From an uncultured Collinsella sp. (GTDB taxonomy: Bacteria; Actinomycetota; Coriobacteriia; Coriobacteriales; Coriobacteriaceae), in NCBI GenBank assembly GCA_902492235.1, contig CABUKS010000021.1, positions 1 to 42,516 of the forward strand: DNA of 42,516 bases, written 5' to 3'. Shown here piece after piece: positions 7,097 to 14,870 of this stretch. The notes under the pieces were generated by a model. That model ran no database searches, had not been told where the DNA came from, and worked only from the letters and a program-made list of their open reading frames with translations. Positions within the stretch are counted from its first letter, which is position 1. Each line of letters begins with the position of its first letter. The translations under genes and the position numbers were made by a program.

Positions 7097-9328
7097 GTGG
7101 CACACAATAAACTGGAGGCAAACCTCCAAGACCAGCGCGGGCAAGGCGGGCACGGAGCCATCCCCCTCTCCGCTGGCATGCTGCTCGTAACGCTCGGCGT
7201 CGTCTATGGTGACATCGGCACGAGCCCCATGTACACCATGAAATCAATCGTCGCCAACAACGGCGGCATCGGTACCGTCAGCGAGGACATGATCCTGGGC
7301 GCGCTTTCGCTCGTCATCTGGACCATGACGCTCGTGACCACGGTCAAGTACGTGGTAATCGCCATGAAAGCCGACAACCACAACGAAGGCGGCATCTTCG
7401 CCCTGTTCAGTCTCGTGCGCAAGGTGGCGCCATGGCTGATTCTCCCCGCCATGATCGGCGGCGCGGCGCTGCTCGCCGACGGCATCCTCACCCCCGCGGT
7501 CACGGTCACCACAGCCATTGAGGGCCTGCGTACCATCGAGTGGGGCCACGCGCTATTGGGTGACGGTCAGACCAATGTGATCATCATCACCATCATCATT
7601 ATCTGCGGTCTATTTGCCATGCAGCGCGCCGGCACCTCGTCGATCGGCAAGCTGTTCGGCCCGCTCATGACGCTGTGGTTCCTGTTCTTGGCTGGCGCCG
7701 GTCTGTTCAACATGCTCGGCAACCTGTCCATCCTGCGCGCGCTCAACCCCATCCGCGGCATCATGTTCCTGTTCTCGCCCATCAACCACTCGGGCATCAT
7801 GGTGCTCGGCTTTGTCTTCCTGTCGACAACCGGTGCCGAGGCGCTCTACTCGGACATGGGCCACGTGGGCAAGGCAAACATCTATGCATCCTGGCCATTT
7901 GTTAAGGCGGCCCTTATCCTCAACTATCTGGGTCAAGGCGCTTGGCTGCTCGCCAATAACTCCAACCCCCAGATGCTCGCGATGGATATCGTCAACCCGT
8001 TCTATATGATGCTTCCTGAGCCCCTGCGCCCCTTTGCCATCGTGCTTTCGGCCGTGGCGGCCATCATCGCCTCGCAGGCGCTCATCACCGGCTCGTTCTC
8101 GCTGGTATCCGAGGCCACGCGTCTCAACCTTATGCCGCACCTGCGCATTCACTACCCCAGCGACACCAAGGGCCAGCTCTATATTCCGCTCGTCAACAAC
8201 ATCATGTGGGTCGGCTGCATCTTCATCGTGCTGCTGTTCCAGAACTCCGAGCGCATGGAGAGCGCCTACGGCCTCGCCATTACCGTGACCATGCTTATGA
8301 CCACGACGCTTTTGACGAGCTACATCGCCGGCATCCTCAAGCACAAGCTGGGTGCCTGCGTCTTCGCCCTGCTCTTCGGTGCCATTGAGCTATGCTTCTT
8401 CGCTTCGTGCCTCACCATGTTCTTTGACGGCGGCTACGTCATGATCTTCCTGGCCGCGCTGCTGTTTGGCCTTATGTATGTGTGGCGCCGCGGCACCGCC
8501 ATCGAGCGCACGCAGACGATCCTGCTGCCCGTCTCCAAGTACATTGACCAGCTCGGCCGCCTGCGCAACGACGAGACTTACCCCGTGCTCGCCGACAATC
8601 TGGTATTTCTCACCAACAGCCCCGACCCGCTCACGCTCGACCGCGACGTGCTCTATTCCATCCTGGACAAGCACCCCAAGCGCGCCAAGGCATATTGGTT
8701 CATCAACGTGCACGTTACCGACGAGCCCTATACGCACGAGTATTCCGTTGAGACCTTTGGCACAGACTTCCTGTTCCGCGTGCGCTTGGACCTGGGCTTT
8801 AAGGTCAACCAGCGCGTCAACGCCTACCTGCGCCAGATCGTTGGCGACCTGATGGCATCGGGTGAGCTGCCGCCGCAGCATCACACCTACTCCATCTACG
8901 AGACGCGCGGCAACGTGGGCGATTTCCGCTTTTGCATGCTGCGCAAGATGCTTGCCCCCGAAACGGACATCAACCGCAATGACCACCGCGTGATGGCCAT
9001 CAAGTACGCCGTCCGCCGCGCCTGCGGAAGCCCGGCACGCTGGTACGGTCTTGAGAACTCGGCCATCATCATCGAGTACGTGCCGCTGTTTGCCCGCATG
9101 CGCCCGGCCGTTAAGCTCGTGCGCACCCAGGTGCCGCTCGAGGTTCAGATCGAAGAGGCCGAGGAAATGGAAGTCGACATCTTCTCGGACGACTTGGTCA
9201 ACGGCAACGAGGCCGGTAGGGACATGAACATCGATCCCACCGAGCTGCTCGAGAGCGTCGCCGATACGCCCGAACAGCAACAGCTCGACGGCCTCGAGAG
9301 TGAACAACTCAACGACGCCAACTTCTAG
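7097..9328 (+). CDS. kup: Kup-type low-affinity potassium transporter
   Basis: 743-residue K+/H+ symporter of the Kup/HAK family. The signature LGVVYGDIGTSPMYTMKSI lies near the N-terminus, twelve hydrophobic helices cover about residues 20-450 (GGIFALFSLVRK, ADGILTPAVTVTTAIEGL, FVFLSTTGAEALYSDMGHVG), and a soluble C-terminal domain follows, ending in an acidic tail. The GTG at 7097 is the chosen start because AAGGGGG sits about six bases upstream; an ATG six codons earlier would overlap that site. Kup lets cells take up potassium under acid or osmotic stress and is often regulated by cyclic di-AMP in Gram-positives. Single gene with its own terminator. Confidence 0.93.
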   Translation: MAHNKLEANLQDQRGQGGHGAIPLSAGMLLVTLGVVYGDIGTSPMYTMKSIVANNGGIGTVSEDMILGALSLVIWTMTLVTTVKYVVIAMKADNHNEGGIFALFSLVRKVAPWLILPAMIGGAALLADGILTPAVTVTTAIEGLRTIEWGHALLGDGQTNVIIITIIIICGLFAMQRAGTSSIGKLFGPLMTLWFLFLAGAGLFNMLGNLSILRALNPIRGIMFLFSPINHSGIMVLGFVFLSTTGAEALYSDMGHVGKANIYASWPFVKAALILNYLGQGAWLLANNSNPQMLAMDIVNPFYMMLPEPLRPFAIVLSAVAAIIASQALITGSFSLVSEATRLNLMPHLRIHYPSDTKGQLYIPLVNNIMWVGCIFIVLLFQNSERMESAYGLAITVTMLMTTTLLTSYIAGILKHKLGACVFALLFGAIELCFFASCLTMFFDGGYVMIFLAALLFGLMYVWRRGTAIERTQTILLPVSKYIDQLGRLRNDETYPVLADNLVFLTNSPDPLTLDRDVLYSILDKHPKRAKAYWFINVHVTDEPYTHEYSVETFGTDFLFRVRLDLGFKVNQRVNAYLRQIVGDLMASGELPPQHHTYSIYETRGNVGDFRFCMLRKMLAPETDINRNDHRVMAIKYAVRRACGSPARWYGLENSAIIIEYVPLFARMRPAVKLVRTQVPLEVQIEEAEEMEVDIFSDDLVNGNEAGRDMNIDPTELLESVADTPEQQQLDGLESEQLNDANF

Positions 9329-9349
9329 CGACGTCACAAATCAACGACA

Positions 9350-9386
9350 GCGGCCCTGCACCTCACGGGAGATGCAGGGCCGCTTT
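9350..9386 (+). terminator. Terminator between kup and bsh
   Basis: Perfect 11-base stem GCGGCCCTGCA (9350-9360) with its complement (9373-9383), followed by TTTGC. It lies between convergent genes and may serve both. Confidence 0.75.
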
Positions 9387-9407
9387 GCATTGCGGTAAAG
9401 CTATCGG

Positions 9408-10373
9408 CTACGAACGGCGCGGCTCGGGAACCACGAGCCTATCGGGGCTCGCGCCCTCGGCATCCATCAGGCTCACGTAGCGAATCGACGGATCCCCATA
9501 CATCGCGTAGTAATAATTGCCCGTGCGTGCGCTAAAGCATCCGGTGTAGATAGTCTTCTCGAACTTGCCATCGCCCATCCTGGACGCCCCCTCGATCATC
9601 ACCACGCCCTCGAGCGAGCGGAACATGCGAACGACGTTTTCGGTCTCGCTCTCCTTTTGCGGGTAATTGGCATTGAGGTACGCCGCCTTTACAAAACGGC
9701 TCGGCGAATAGCAATCGCCCGGAATGCCGCGCATGCCGGCACCGGCTCCATAGGGCTTGAGCTCGGCGCCACGCCATGTCGCCGTCTGCGGAAAATCGCT
9801 TGTGGCGGTGATATAGGTGCGCAGGTTTTCCATGTGCCACGGGAAGGTCGGCTGGTTGGCAAGGGTGTCGACCGGATCGTCGTATACATGCAGGCCGTCA
9901 GCCATCATCTCGACCACGATGCTGCGCTGGCTGTCGCCGATAATCCAATGGAGCAGCGACACGCCCAGCCCCTCTCCGGCAGATTTGGCGACAATCACCG
10001 TGTCGCGCAGCGCGGCCTCGACCTCATCGACCGTCGAGAACGTCGCTGCCACCCACAGGGGGAACTCATAGGCCGCGATATTGGTCTTGCCGTCGACAGG
10101 GTCCTCGGCATACTCGGCATAACCCGGGAAATTGAGACCCGCCACGGCGAGGCCCGCATCGTTGCCGCAATCGAAGAACATAGGGTAGTTCTTGTAATCG
10201 ATGCACATACCGATCACCGCGTGCGCCGCTGTCGCGTCGTCGATAAACGAATACGGAATGTGAAACCCGCGCGGCATCACGCGAACCTGTTGGCCGTAGT
10301 CAAAGCTCCAGTCGAGATTGCGGCCCAGATACATGTGGCCAGAATTATCGGTAAATCGAATACTCGTACACAT
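9408..10373 (-). CDS. bsh: Bile salt hydrolase (choloylglycine hydrolase family)
   Basis: 321-residue Ntn-hydrolase that cleaves the amide bond of glycine- or taurine-conjugated bile salts. After removal of Met1, Cys2 is the nucleophile. All expected active-site residues are present: Cys2, Arg18 and Asp21 (LGRNLDWS), Asn81 (AGLNFPG), Asn173 (TLANQPTF) and Arg226 (PSRFVKAAYLN). The start at 10373 (MCTSIRF) has GGAGG four bases upstream and gives the N-terminal Cys the mechanism requires; a longer frame would bury it. No signal peptide, so it is cytoplasmic. Penicillin V acylases share the fold, but the DCGNDAGLAVAGLNFPG and NANYP segments look like Gram-positive bile salt hydrolases. Substrate preference cannot be read. 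Confidence 0.93.
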   Translation of the reverse strand: MCTSIRFTDNSGHMYLGRNLDWSFDYGQQVRVMPRGFHIPYSFIDDATAAHAVIGMCIDYKNYPMFFDCGNDAGLAVAGLNFPGYAEYAEDPVDGKTNIAAYEFPLWVAATFSTVDEVEAALRDTVIVAKSAGEGLGVSLLHWIIGDSQRSIVVEMMADGLHVYDDPVDTLANQPTFPWHMENLRTYITATSDFPQTATWRGAELKPYGAGAGMRGIPGDCYSPSRFVKAAYLNANYPQKESETENVVRMFRSLEGVVMIEGASRMGDGKFEKTIYTGCFSARTGNYYYAMYGDPSIRYVSLMDAEGASPDRLVVPEPRRS

Positions 10374-10436
10374 AGCGCCTCCTAGCTTTACGTTCTTGCT
10401 TATTTCATTGTCTCCAAACAAAAAGGCGCTAAACAC

Positions 10437-10473
10437 AAAAGCCCGGACATGACAACAATGTCACGCCCGGGCT
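10437..10473 (-). terminator. Terminator downstream of the second deformylase gene
   Basis: AGCCCGG (10440-10446) pairs with CCGGGCT (10467-10473), with an inner GACAT/ATGTC stem. On the minus strand the hairpin is followed by TTTTG. It ends the minus-strand transcript coming from 10618. Confidence 0.7.
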
Positions 10474-10510
10474 ATTCAAGCAGGATAAACTCAACCAAGT
10501 TAACCCCGCA

Positions 10511-10624
10511 GGTCGTCTAAGGGGTCAAAGTGCCGCAGATTGCCACGAAAGAGGAGCGAAGCGTACTTAAGGTACGCGAGCGACGATTGAGCGGCAAGGT
10601 GCAGTGCTTTGATCCCCTTAGACC
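10511..10624. repeat. Large imperfect palindrome overlapping a stop codon
   Basis: The left arm (GTCTAAGGGG-TCAAAG, from 10515) matches the reverse complement of the right arm (GTCTAAGGGG-ATCAAAG, from 10624). Further pairing runs inward through GCA..TTGCC and AGCG to a central GCGTAC-TTAAG-GTACGC (10561-10577). The right arm contains the last codons and the stop of the deformylase homologue. Size and symmetry suggest a dispersed palindromic repeat or a structured 3' end. Confidence 0.6.
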
Positions 10625-11037
10625 AACTTGCCGAGGCAGTGGTCGATCATATGCTGGATCATCTGTGCCTCGAAGCCCACAAAGTCCTGCTTGCGCTCGC
10701 GCATCTTGCCGTCGGCGATCACGTCATAAGCAACCTTGCACTTGATGTAGCGCGTGGACTTGGTGACCTCCTCGTGCGTCAGGCAGCTCTCCTCCATCTT
10801 GCTGGCACCCAGGCCAAACACCAGACGGGGGTTGTAGAGCACATGGGGCTCGCCGGCGTCGTCCAGATAGACGCAGACCTTCTTGGTGACGCCGATCTGG
10901 TTGGCGGCAAGGCAGCCGGCATCGTCGAGCGACTTGATGGTATCGATCAGGTCCTGTGCCACCGACTCGTCCTCGACGGTCGCGACCTCGCAACGCTGGG
11001 ACAGAATAGCCTCGTCGTGGCAGAGCTCTTTAATCAT
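10618..11037 (-). CDS. Peptide deformylase homologue lacking the catalytic Glu
   Basis: 139-residue deformylase-like protein. Motif 1 is intact in its key residue (CLAANQIGV, Gln47). Motif 2 is ESCLT with metal-ligand Cys85. Motif 3 is HMIDH instead of HEIDH: His129 and His133 remain, but the general-acid/base Glu is Met130. A metal could still bind, but normal deformylation should be lost or altered. Start at 11037 follows GGAGG by five bases; an ATG four codons earlier overlaps that site. Compare the copy at 2883, which keeps the Glu but lacks the motif-1 Gln. Possible roles are a formyl-peptide binder, a regulator, or a dead paralogue. Confidence 0.82.
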   Translation of the reverse strand: MIKELCHDEAILSQRCEVATVEDESVAQDLIDTIKSLDDAGCLAANQIGVTKKVCVYLDDAGEPHVLYNPRLVFGLGASKMEESCLTHEEVTKSTRYIKCKVAYDVIADGKMRERKQDFVGFEAQMIQHMIDHCLGKLV

Positions 11038-11230
11038 ACGTTCCTCCATAGGGGTCGTTGTAACTGCTTAAGTATACGGTACCCACACATTTTCATGCGA
11101 AAAATACCGTCCGTCTGCTACAAAGCGCCGAACATCAACATGCGAGGAACATCAACCTTTCAAAGGCGATATAGTAGTTGAGTTCGTGTCAATCGGCCTA
11201 AACTCGGGGCCGAACAAGGAAAGGGTATGC

Positions 11231-12541
11231 ATGGACGAACTTTTTCACGTCAGTGAGCGCAAGTCCACAATCGGGACCGAACTTCGCGCTGGACTGACAA
11301 CATTCCTGGCGATGGCCTACATCATCGCCGTCAACCCTGCGGTGCTCTCGGGCGCCGGCATCGATGCGGGAGCGCTCGCCTGCGCCACCTGCCTGGGCGC
11401 CGGCATCATGACCATCTGCATGGGCATCTTCGCCAACCGCCCGCTCGCCTGCGCGTCGGGCTTAGGCGTCAACGCGATGATCGCTGGAATCACCACCACC
11501 GTCTGCGGCGGTGACTGGCACGTGGCCATGAGCGTCATCTTCCTTGAGGGCGTCGTCATCTTGCTGCTCGTGCTTTGTGGCCTGCGCGAGGCCATCATGG
11601 ACGCCATCCCGGTTGTCCTGCGTCACGCCATCTCGGTGGGTCTGGGCCTGTTCATCGCCATGATTGGCCTGTGCGATGCCGGCATTATCACCGCTGGCGC
11701 CGGTACACTCGTCGGTCTGGGCGACATCACCTCCCCCACCTTCATCGTCGGCATCATCTCCATCCTGGTGACGGTCGCCCTCGCCTGCCGCAACGTCCCC
11801 GGCTCGCTGCTCATCGGCATCGTCGTCGCCGTCATCGCCGGTATCCCCCTAGGTGTGACCCAGGCTCCGACCGGTATCATCGCCCCGCTCGACTTCTCGA
11901 GCATCGGTGGCCCCATCGCCGACGCCGGCGGCGTGCCCGCCATCGTCAAGGTCCTTACCGACCCCGCGCTCCTCGTCATCTCGTTCTCTCTGCTCATGAG
12001 TGACTTCTTCGACACCATGGGCACCGCGATGGCCGTGGCCAAGCAGGGCGAGTTCCTCACCGACGACGGCAACGTCGAGAATATCAAGGAGATCCTGATC
12101 GTCGACTCCGCCGCCGCTGCTGTGGGCGGTTTCATGGGCGTCTCCTCCATCACCACCTTCGTCGAGTCCACTTCCGGCGCCGCTGACGGTGGCCGCACGG
12201 GCCTCACCTCCGTCACCACCGGCGTGCTGTTCATTCTCGCCGCGTTCTTCTCCCCCATCGTCACCATCATTTCCAGCGCCGCCACCTGCGGCGCTCTGGT
12301 CTACGTCGGCTACCTCATGATGAGCGAGGCCTCCGAGATCGACTGGTCCGACGTGTCGCAGGGTTTCCCGGCGTTCATGATTGTCGCCGGCGTGCCCTTC
12401 ACCTACTCCATCTCTGCCGGCATTGGCCTGGGCTTTATCGCCTACGTGATTGTCGCGCTCTTTAAGGGCGAGGCCTCCAAGATCAAGCCGCTCATGTGGA
12501 TCGCGGCCCTTGCCTTCCTCGTCTACTTCTTTGTAGCGTAG
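11231..12541 (+). CDS. AzgA-like purine permease (NCS2 superfamily)
   Basis: 436-residue membrane transporter, likely a proton symporter for hypoxanthine, guanine or adenine. Features of the AzgA/PbuG branch are present: TELRAGLTTFLAMAYIIAVNPAVLSGAG at the N-terminus, GLGVNAMIAG, the VLRHAISVGLGLFIAMIGL helix, FSLLMSDFFDTMGTAMAVAKQ and GVSSITTFVESTSGAADGGRTGL. Fourteen hydrophobic helices are expected. Start at 11231 (MDELFHVSERK) follows an AAGGAAAGGG ribosome site; the frame also opens further upstream without a site. Stands alone with a terminator at 12569. No purine riboswitch was recognised in the leader. Exact base specificity is unknown. Confidence 0.9.
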   Translation: MDELFHVSERKSTIGTELRAGLTTFLAMAYIIAVNPAVLSGAGIDAGALACATCLGAGIMTICMGIFANRPLACASGLGVNAMIAGITTTVCGGDWHVAMSVIFLEGVVILLLVLCGLREAIMDAIPVVLRHAISVGLGLFIAMIGLCDAGIITAGAGTLVGLGDITSPTFIVGIISILVTVALACRNVPGSLLIGIVVAVIAGIPLGVTQAPTGIIAPLDFSSIGGPIADAGGVPAIVKVLTDPALLVISFSLLMSDFFDTMGTAMAVAKQGEFLTDDGNVENIKEILIVDSAAAAVGGFMGVSSITTFVESTSGAADGGRTGLTSVTTGVLFILAAFFSPIVTIISSAATCGALVYVGYLMMSEASEIDWSDVSQGFPAFMIVAGVPFTYSISAGIGLGFIAYVIVALFKGEASKIKPLMWIAALAFLVYFFVA

Positions 12542-12568
12542 CGGCATAGTCTGCTAAAACAAAACAAC

Positions 12569-12608
12569 AAGGCGCGGAGTCGCATCGAGCGGCTCTGCGC
12601 CTTTCTTT
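12569..12608 (+). terminator. Terminator after the purine permease
   Basis: An 11-base stem with one G-T pair (12569-12579 with 12593-12603) followed by TCTTTTA. Confidence 0.75.
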
Positions 12609-12631
12609 TAGTGTCTGCCCCCGTGCCAGCG

Positions 12632-12640
12632 TGCGACAAT
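12632..12640 (+). promoter_or_regulatory. Extended -10 promoter element
   Basis: TGCGACAAT lies about 40 bases before the chosen esterase start. The same element occurs before the flavoprotein at 24496 and, on the minus strand, before rlmA at 38132-38140. Confidence 0.4.
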
Positions 12641-12678
12641 TGAGACTGTCGATATCACAACACCGAGAGAAGCCTGCC

Positions 12679-13344
12679 TTGGAAGCGCATCATAAGCAGA
12701 TAACCGTTTATTCAGAGTGCACGGAAGGCGCGCCCGTCATCTACCTCCCCGTGGTTATGGGCGACGGTAGTGAAGCCTACGAGCGCTGCCGAGAGCTCGA
12801 CTGCCCGCCGTTCACCCTTGTCGCCATTGGAGGGCTCGATTGGAATCGCGAGCTGAGCCCCTGGGAATGCGACGGAACTATACGAGATGCCGAGCCCTTT
12901 GGCGGACAGGCTGCTGGTTTTCTTGACGAGTTGTTGAAGCAGATAATCCCCCAGGCCGAATCATCGCTCCCGCAACCGCCCGCCTGGCGCGGCGTTGCCG
13001 GCTACTCGTTGGCGGGTCTTTTTGCACTGTGGGCGCTTTGGCAAACAGATGTCTTTGAGCGCGTGGCGAGTGCATCGGGGTCGCTGTGGTTCCCCGGCTT
13101 TATCGACTACGCGCGCGAGCGCACGATGACGGCTACGCCCGACGCCGCCTATCTGTCGCTCGGTAAAAAGGAAACCAAGACGCCCAACCGCATGATGCGG
13201 CACGTACTCGACGATACGCGCGCGATGGAAGAGCTGTTTATCGAGCGCGACATCCCAACAACGCTGGAGCTCAACCCCGGCAACCACTTTGCCCAAACCG
13301 ACCTGCGCATGGCGCGCGGCATCCACTGGATACTGACGTATTAA
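12679..13344 (+). CDS. Alpha/beta-hydrolase-fold esterase
   Basis: 221 residues of a putative esterase related to enterochelin-esterase-like (D/IroE-type) hydrolases. GYSLAG supplies the nucleophile Ser in the GxSxG elbow, and GNHF near the C-terminus supplies a likely catalytic His. SASGSLWFPG and HWILTY are typical surrounding segments. The start is uncertain: an in-frame GTG at 12631 overlaps the promoter-like TGCGACAAT, so TTG 12679 after a weak GAGAGAAG site is preferred. No signal peptide, so it is probably cytosolic. Substrate unknown; siderophore-ester or acyl-ester hydrolysis is possible. A strong bidirectional terminator begins at its stop codon. Confidence 0.72.
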   Translation: MEAHHKQITVYSECTEGAPVIYLPVVMGDGSEAYERCRELDCPPFTLVAIGGLDWNRELSPWECDGTIRDAEPFGGQAAGFLDELLKQIIPQAESSLPQPPAWRGVAGYSLAGLFALWALWQTDVFERVASASGSLWFPGFIDYARERTMTATPDAAYLSLGKKETKTPNRMMRHVLDDTRAMEELFIERDIPTTLELNPGNHFAQTDLRMARGIHWILTY

Positions 13345-13384
13345 AAATGGCGTCCACGCGTACATACGCATGGACGCCATTTTT
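13343..13384. terminator. Bidirectional terminator
   Basis: Perfect 14-base inverted repeat AAAAATGGCGTCCA (13343-13356) with its complement (13371-13384), an A-run on one side and a T-run on the other. It serves the esterase on plus and the mini-ORF or metE-like transcript on minus. Confidence 0.85.
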
Positions 13385-13404
13385 AATTTGGCTGAACGCA
13401 GCTA

Positions 13405-13458
13405 CTATTCGACAGTCTCCTCGAGTTCAGATACGGTGGGCGTCGAGAACTGGGGCAT
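13405..13458 (-). CDS. Possible 17-residue mini-protein
   Basis: A short minus-strand frame beginning MPQFSTPT and ending ELEETVE. An AAAGGA ribosome site lies about six bases upstream, a TACAAT -10-like element is at 13529-13534, and a strong terminator starts 21 bases after the stop. The layout is that of a free-standing tiny gene. It may instead be the decayed start of a lost gene, or a mere stretch of 3' UTR from the metE-like gene. Function unknown. Confidence 0.3.
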   Translation of the reverse strand: MPQFSTPTVSELEETVE

Positions 13459-13581
13459 GGATGTCCTTTCATGATGGAAGGGCGATCAGGCATATCGGAT
13501 AACCTGCCCGAACGATACGATCCGAACCATTGTACGCGATACGCAATGCCTCGCACGCGCCGCCACCTGCAAACGGTAGCG

Positions 13582-14715
13582 TTACTTCCAAACGCGCTCG
13601 GCAATGCGCTTGACCAGCGCGATCTTTGCCCATTGCTCATCCTCGGTCAGCTTGTTGCCAATCTCGCAGCTGGCAAAGCCGCACTGGGGCGACAGGTACA
13701 GGTTCTCGAGCGGCACGTACTTTGCGGCTTCGCGGATGCGCTCGACGATAGCATCCTCGTTCTCGAGCTCTGCCGCCTTGGTGGTTACCAAGCCCAGCAC
13801 GACCTTCTTGCCGGGAGCGACGTACTTGAGCGGCTCAAAGCCGCCGGCGCGCGGCGTGTCGAACTCCAGATAGAACGCATCGACATTCTCATGTGCGAAC
13901 AGGTACGGCGCGATGGGATCGTAGCCGCCCTCAAAGGCATAGGTGGAGTGGTAGTTGCCGCGGCACACGTGCGTGTTGATAACCAGATCGTCGGGCTTGC
14001 CCTCGATGGCGGCGTTGTTGAGCGCCACGCCCAGCTCGCTTACCTTTTGCAGGTCGACCGGGCTCATGCCGGTCTTGGACACAAAGTCGGTATCGCAATA
14101 GATGCCCCAGGTGCAGTCATCAAACTGGATGTTGCGGCAGCCTGCTGCGTACAGGTCGGCGATCACCGTGCGATAAGCGGCTGCAATGGCGTCGGCAAGT
14201 TCCTCATCGGTCTTATAGACAGCGCGCAGGCTCTCCTGCTGGCCGTCGCAGCGATCGAGCGTGACCTCAGAGAACGTCTGGATAGGCGCCGGGATGGTCT
14301 GGCGTGCAACGTGGCCCTCGCCCTCAAGCGCCTTGACGAACTTAAAATGCTCGACGAACGGGTGGTTCTCGCCGCTAATGGGACCAGTAACCACGGCGGT
14401 GTCGGCCGTCGTCTCCTCGTCATGGAACATATAACCCGTGCGTGAGGTGCGGCGCTCAATGCCGTTAAGGCCCCACATAAAATCGAGGTGCCAGTAGCTG
14501 CGGCGGAACTCGCCATCGGTGATCACCTGCAGGCCGGCGGCCTTCTGCTTGGCCACCAAATCGCGAATGGCATCGTCCTCGACGGCTTTAAGGCCGGAAG
14601 CGTCGAGTTTACCCGCGACATAGGCGGCACGGGCGTCCTTTACAGCCTGCGGACGAAGAAAGCTGCCGACGATATCGGCGCGAAACGGCGCGTTCGGTTG
14701 AATCGAAGTGCTCAT
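13582..14715 (-). CDS. Short MetE-like (cobalamin-independent methionine synthase family) protein
   Basis: 377 residues equal to the C-terminal catalytic barrel of MetE, like YxjG/YxjH-type proteins. Visible are RADIVGSFLRP, VITDGEFRR, the zinc-binding pair His and Cys in NTHVCRGN, and the later Cys in SPQCGFAS. Short MetE proteins transfer methyl groups to homocysteine or related thiols from donors other than long-chain methyltetrahydrofolate; the donor here is unknown. Start at 14715 (MSTSIQ) follows GGGAGA by five bases. The LysR gene at 14871 lies upstream on the same strand, and a LysR-box palindrome sits 88 bases before the start, so sulfur-amino-acid control is likely. Confidence 0.88.
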   Translation of the reverse strand: MSTSIQPNAPFRADIVGSFLRPQAVKDARAAYVAGKLDASGLKAVEDDAIRDLVAKQKAAGLQVITDGEFRRSYWHLDFMWGLNGIERRTSRTGYMFHDEETTADTAVVTGPISGENHPFVEHFKFVKALEGEGHVARQTIPAPIQTFSEVTLDRCDGQQESLRAVYKTDEELADAIAAAYRTVIADLYAAGCRNIQFDDCTWGIYCDTDFVSKTGMSPVDLQKVSELGVALNNAAIEGKPDDLVINTHVCRGNYHSTYAFEGGYDPIAPYLFAHENVDAFYLEFDTPRAGGFEPLKYVAPGKKVVLGLVTTKAAELENEDAIVERIREAAKYVPLENLYLSPQCGFASCEIGNKLTEDEQWAKIALVKRIAERVWK

Positions 14716-14802
14716 AGATATCTCCCTTTGCATTGGTTGCTTTACTGGGACAGAGTATGAGCGCTCATATGACCATCGTAAAATATACGTTTATAACAGT
14801 TT

Positions 14803-14823
14803 GATATAGATGCTTCCTATATC
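14803..14823. promoter_or_regulatory. LysR-box before the metE-like gene
   Basis: GATATAG-N7-CTATATC, a perfect seven-base inverted repeat with the T-N11-A spacing of LysR sites, between the LysR stop and the metE-like start. Confidence 0.5.
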
Positions 14824-14870
14824 AGTCTGGACTGCCATAAAGAGACTTGAACTGTGCGGAGCACAGCAGC

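Noticed and set aside
7244..9337. Long antisense frames over kup
   Set aside because: They are low-complexity His/Gly/Asp-rich reflections of the kup codons with no motif or ribosome site.
11038..11230. Purine riboswitch before the purine permease
   Set aside because: The leader shows no three-way-junction core typical of purine riboswitches.
14716..14870. SAM riboswitch or T-box before the metE-like gene
   Set aside because: No K-turn, no T-box bulge sequence and no terminator-antiterminator pair; the visible palindrome fits a LysR site better.
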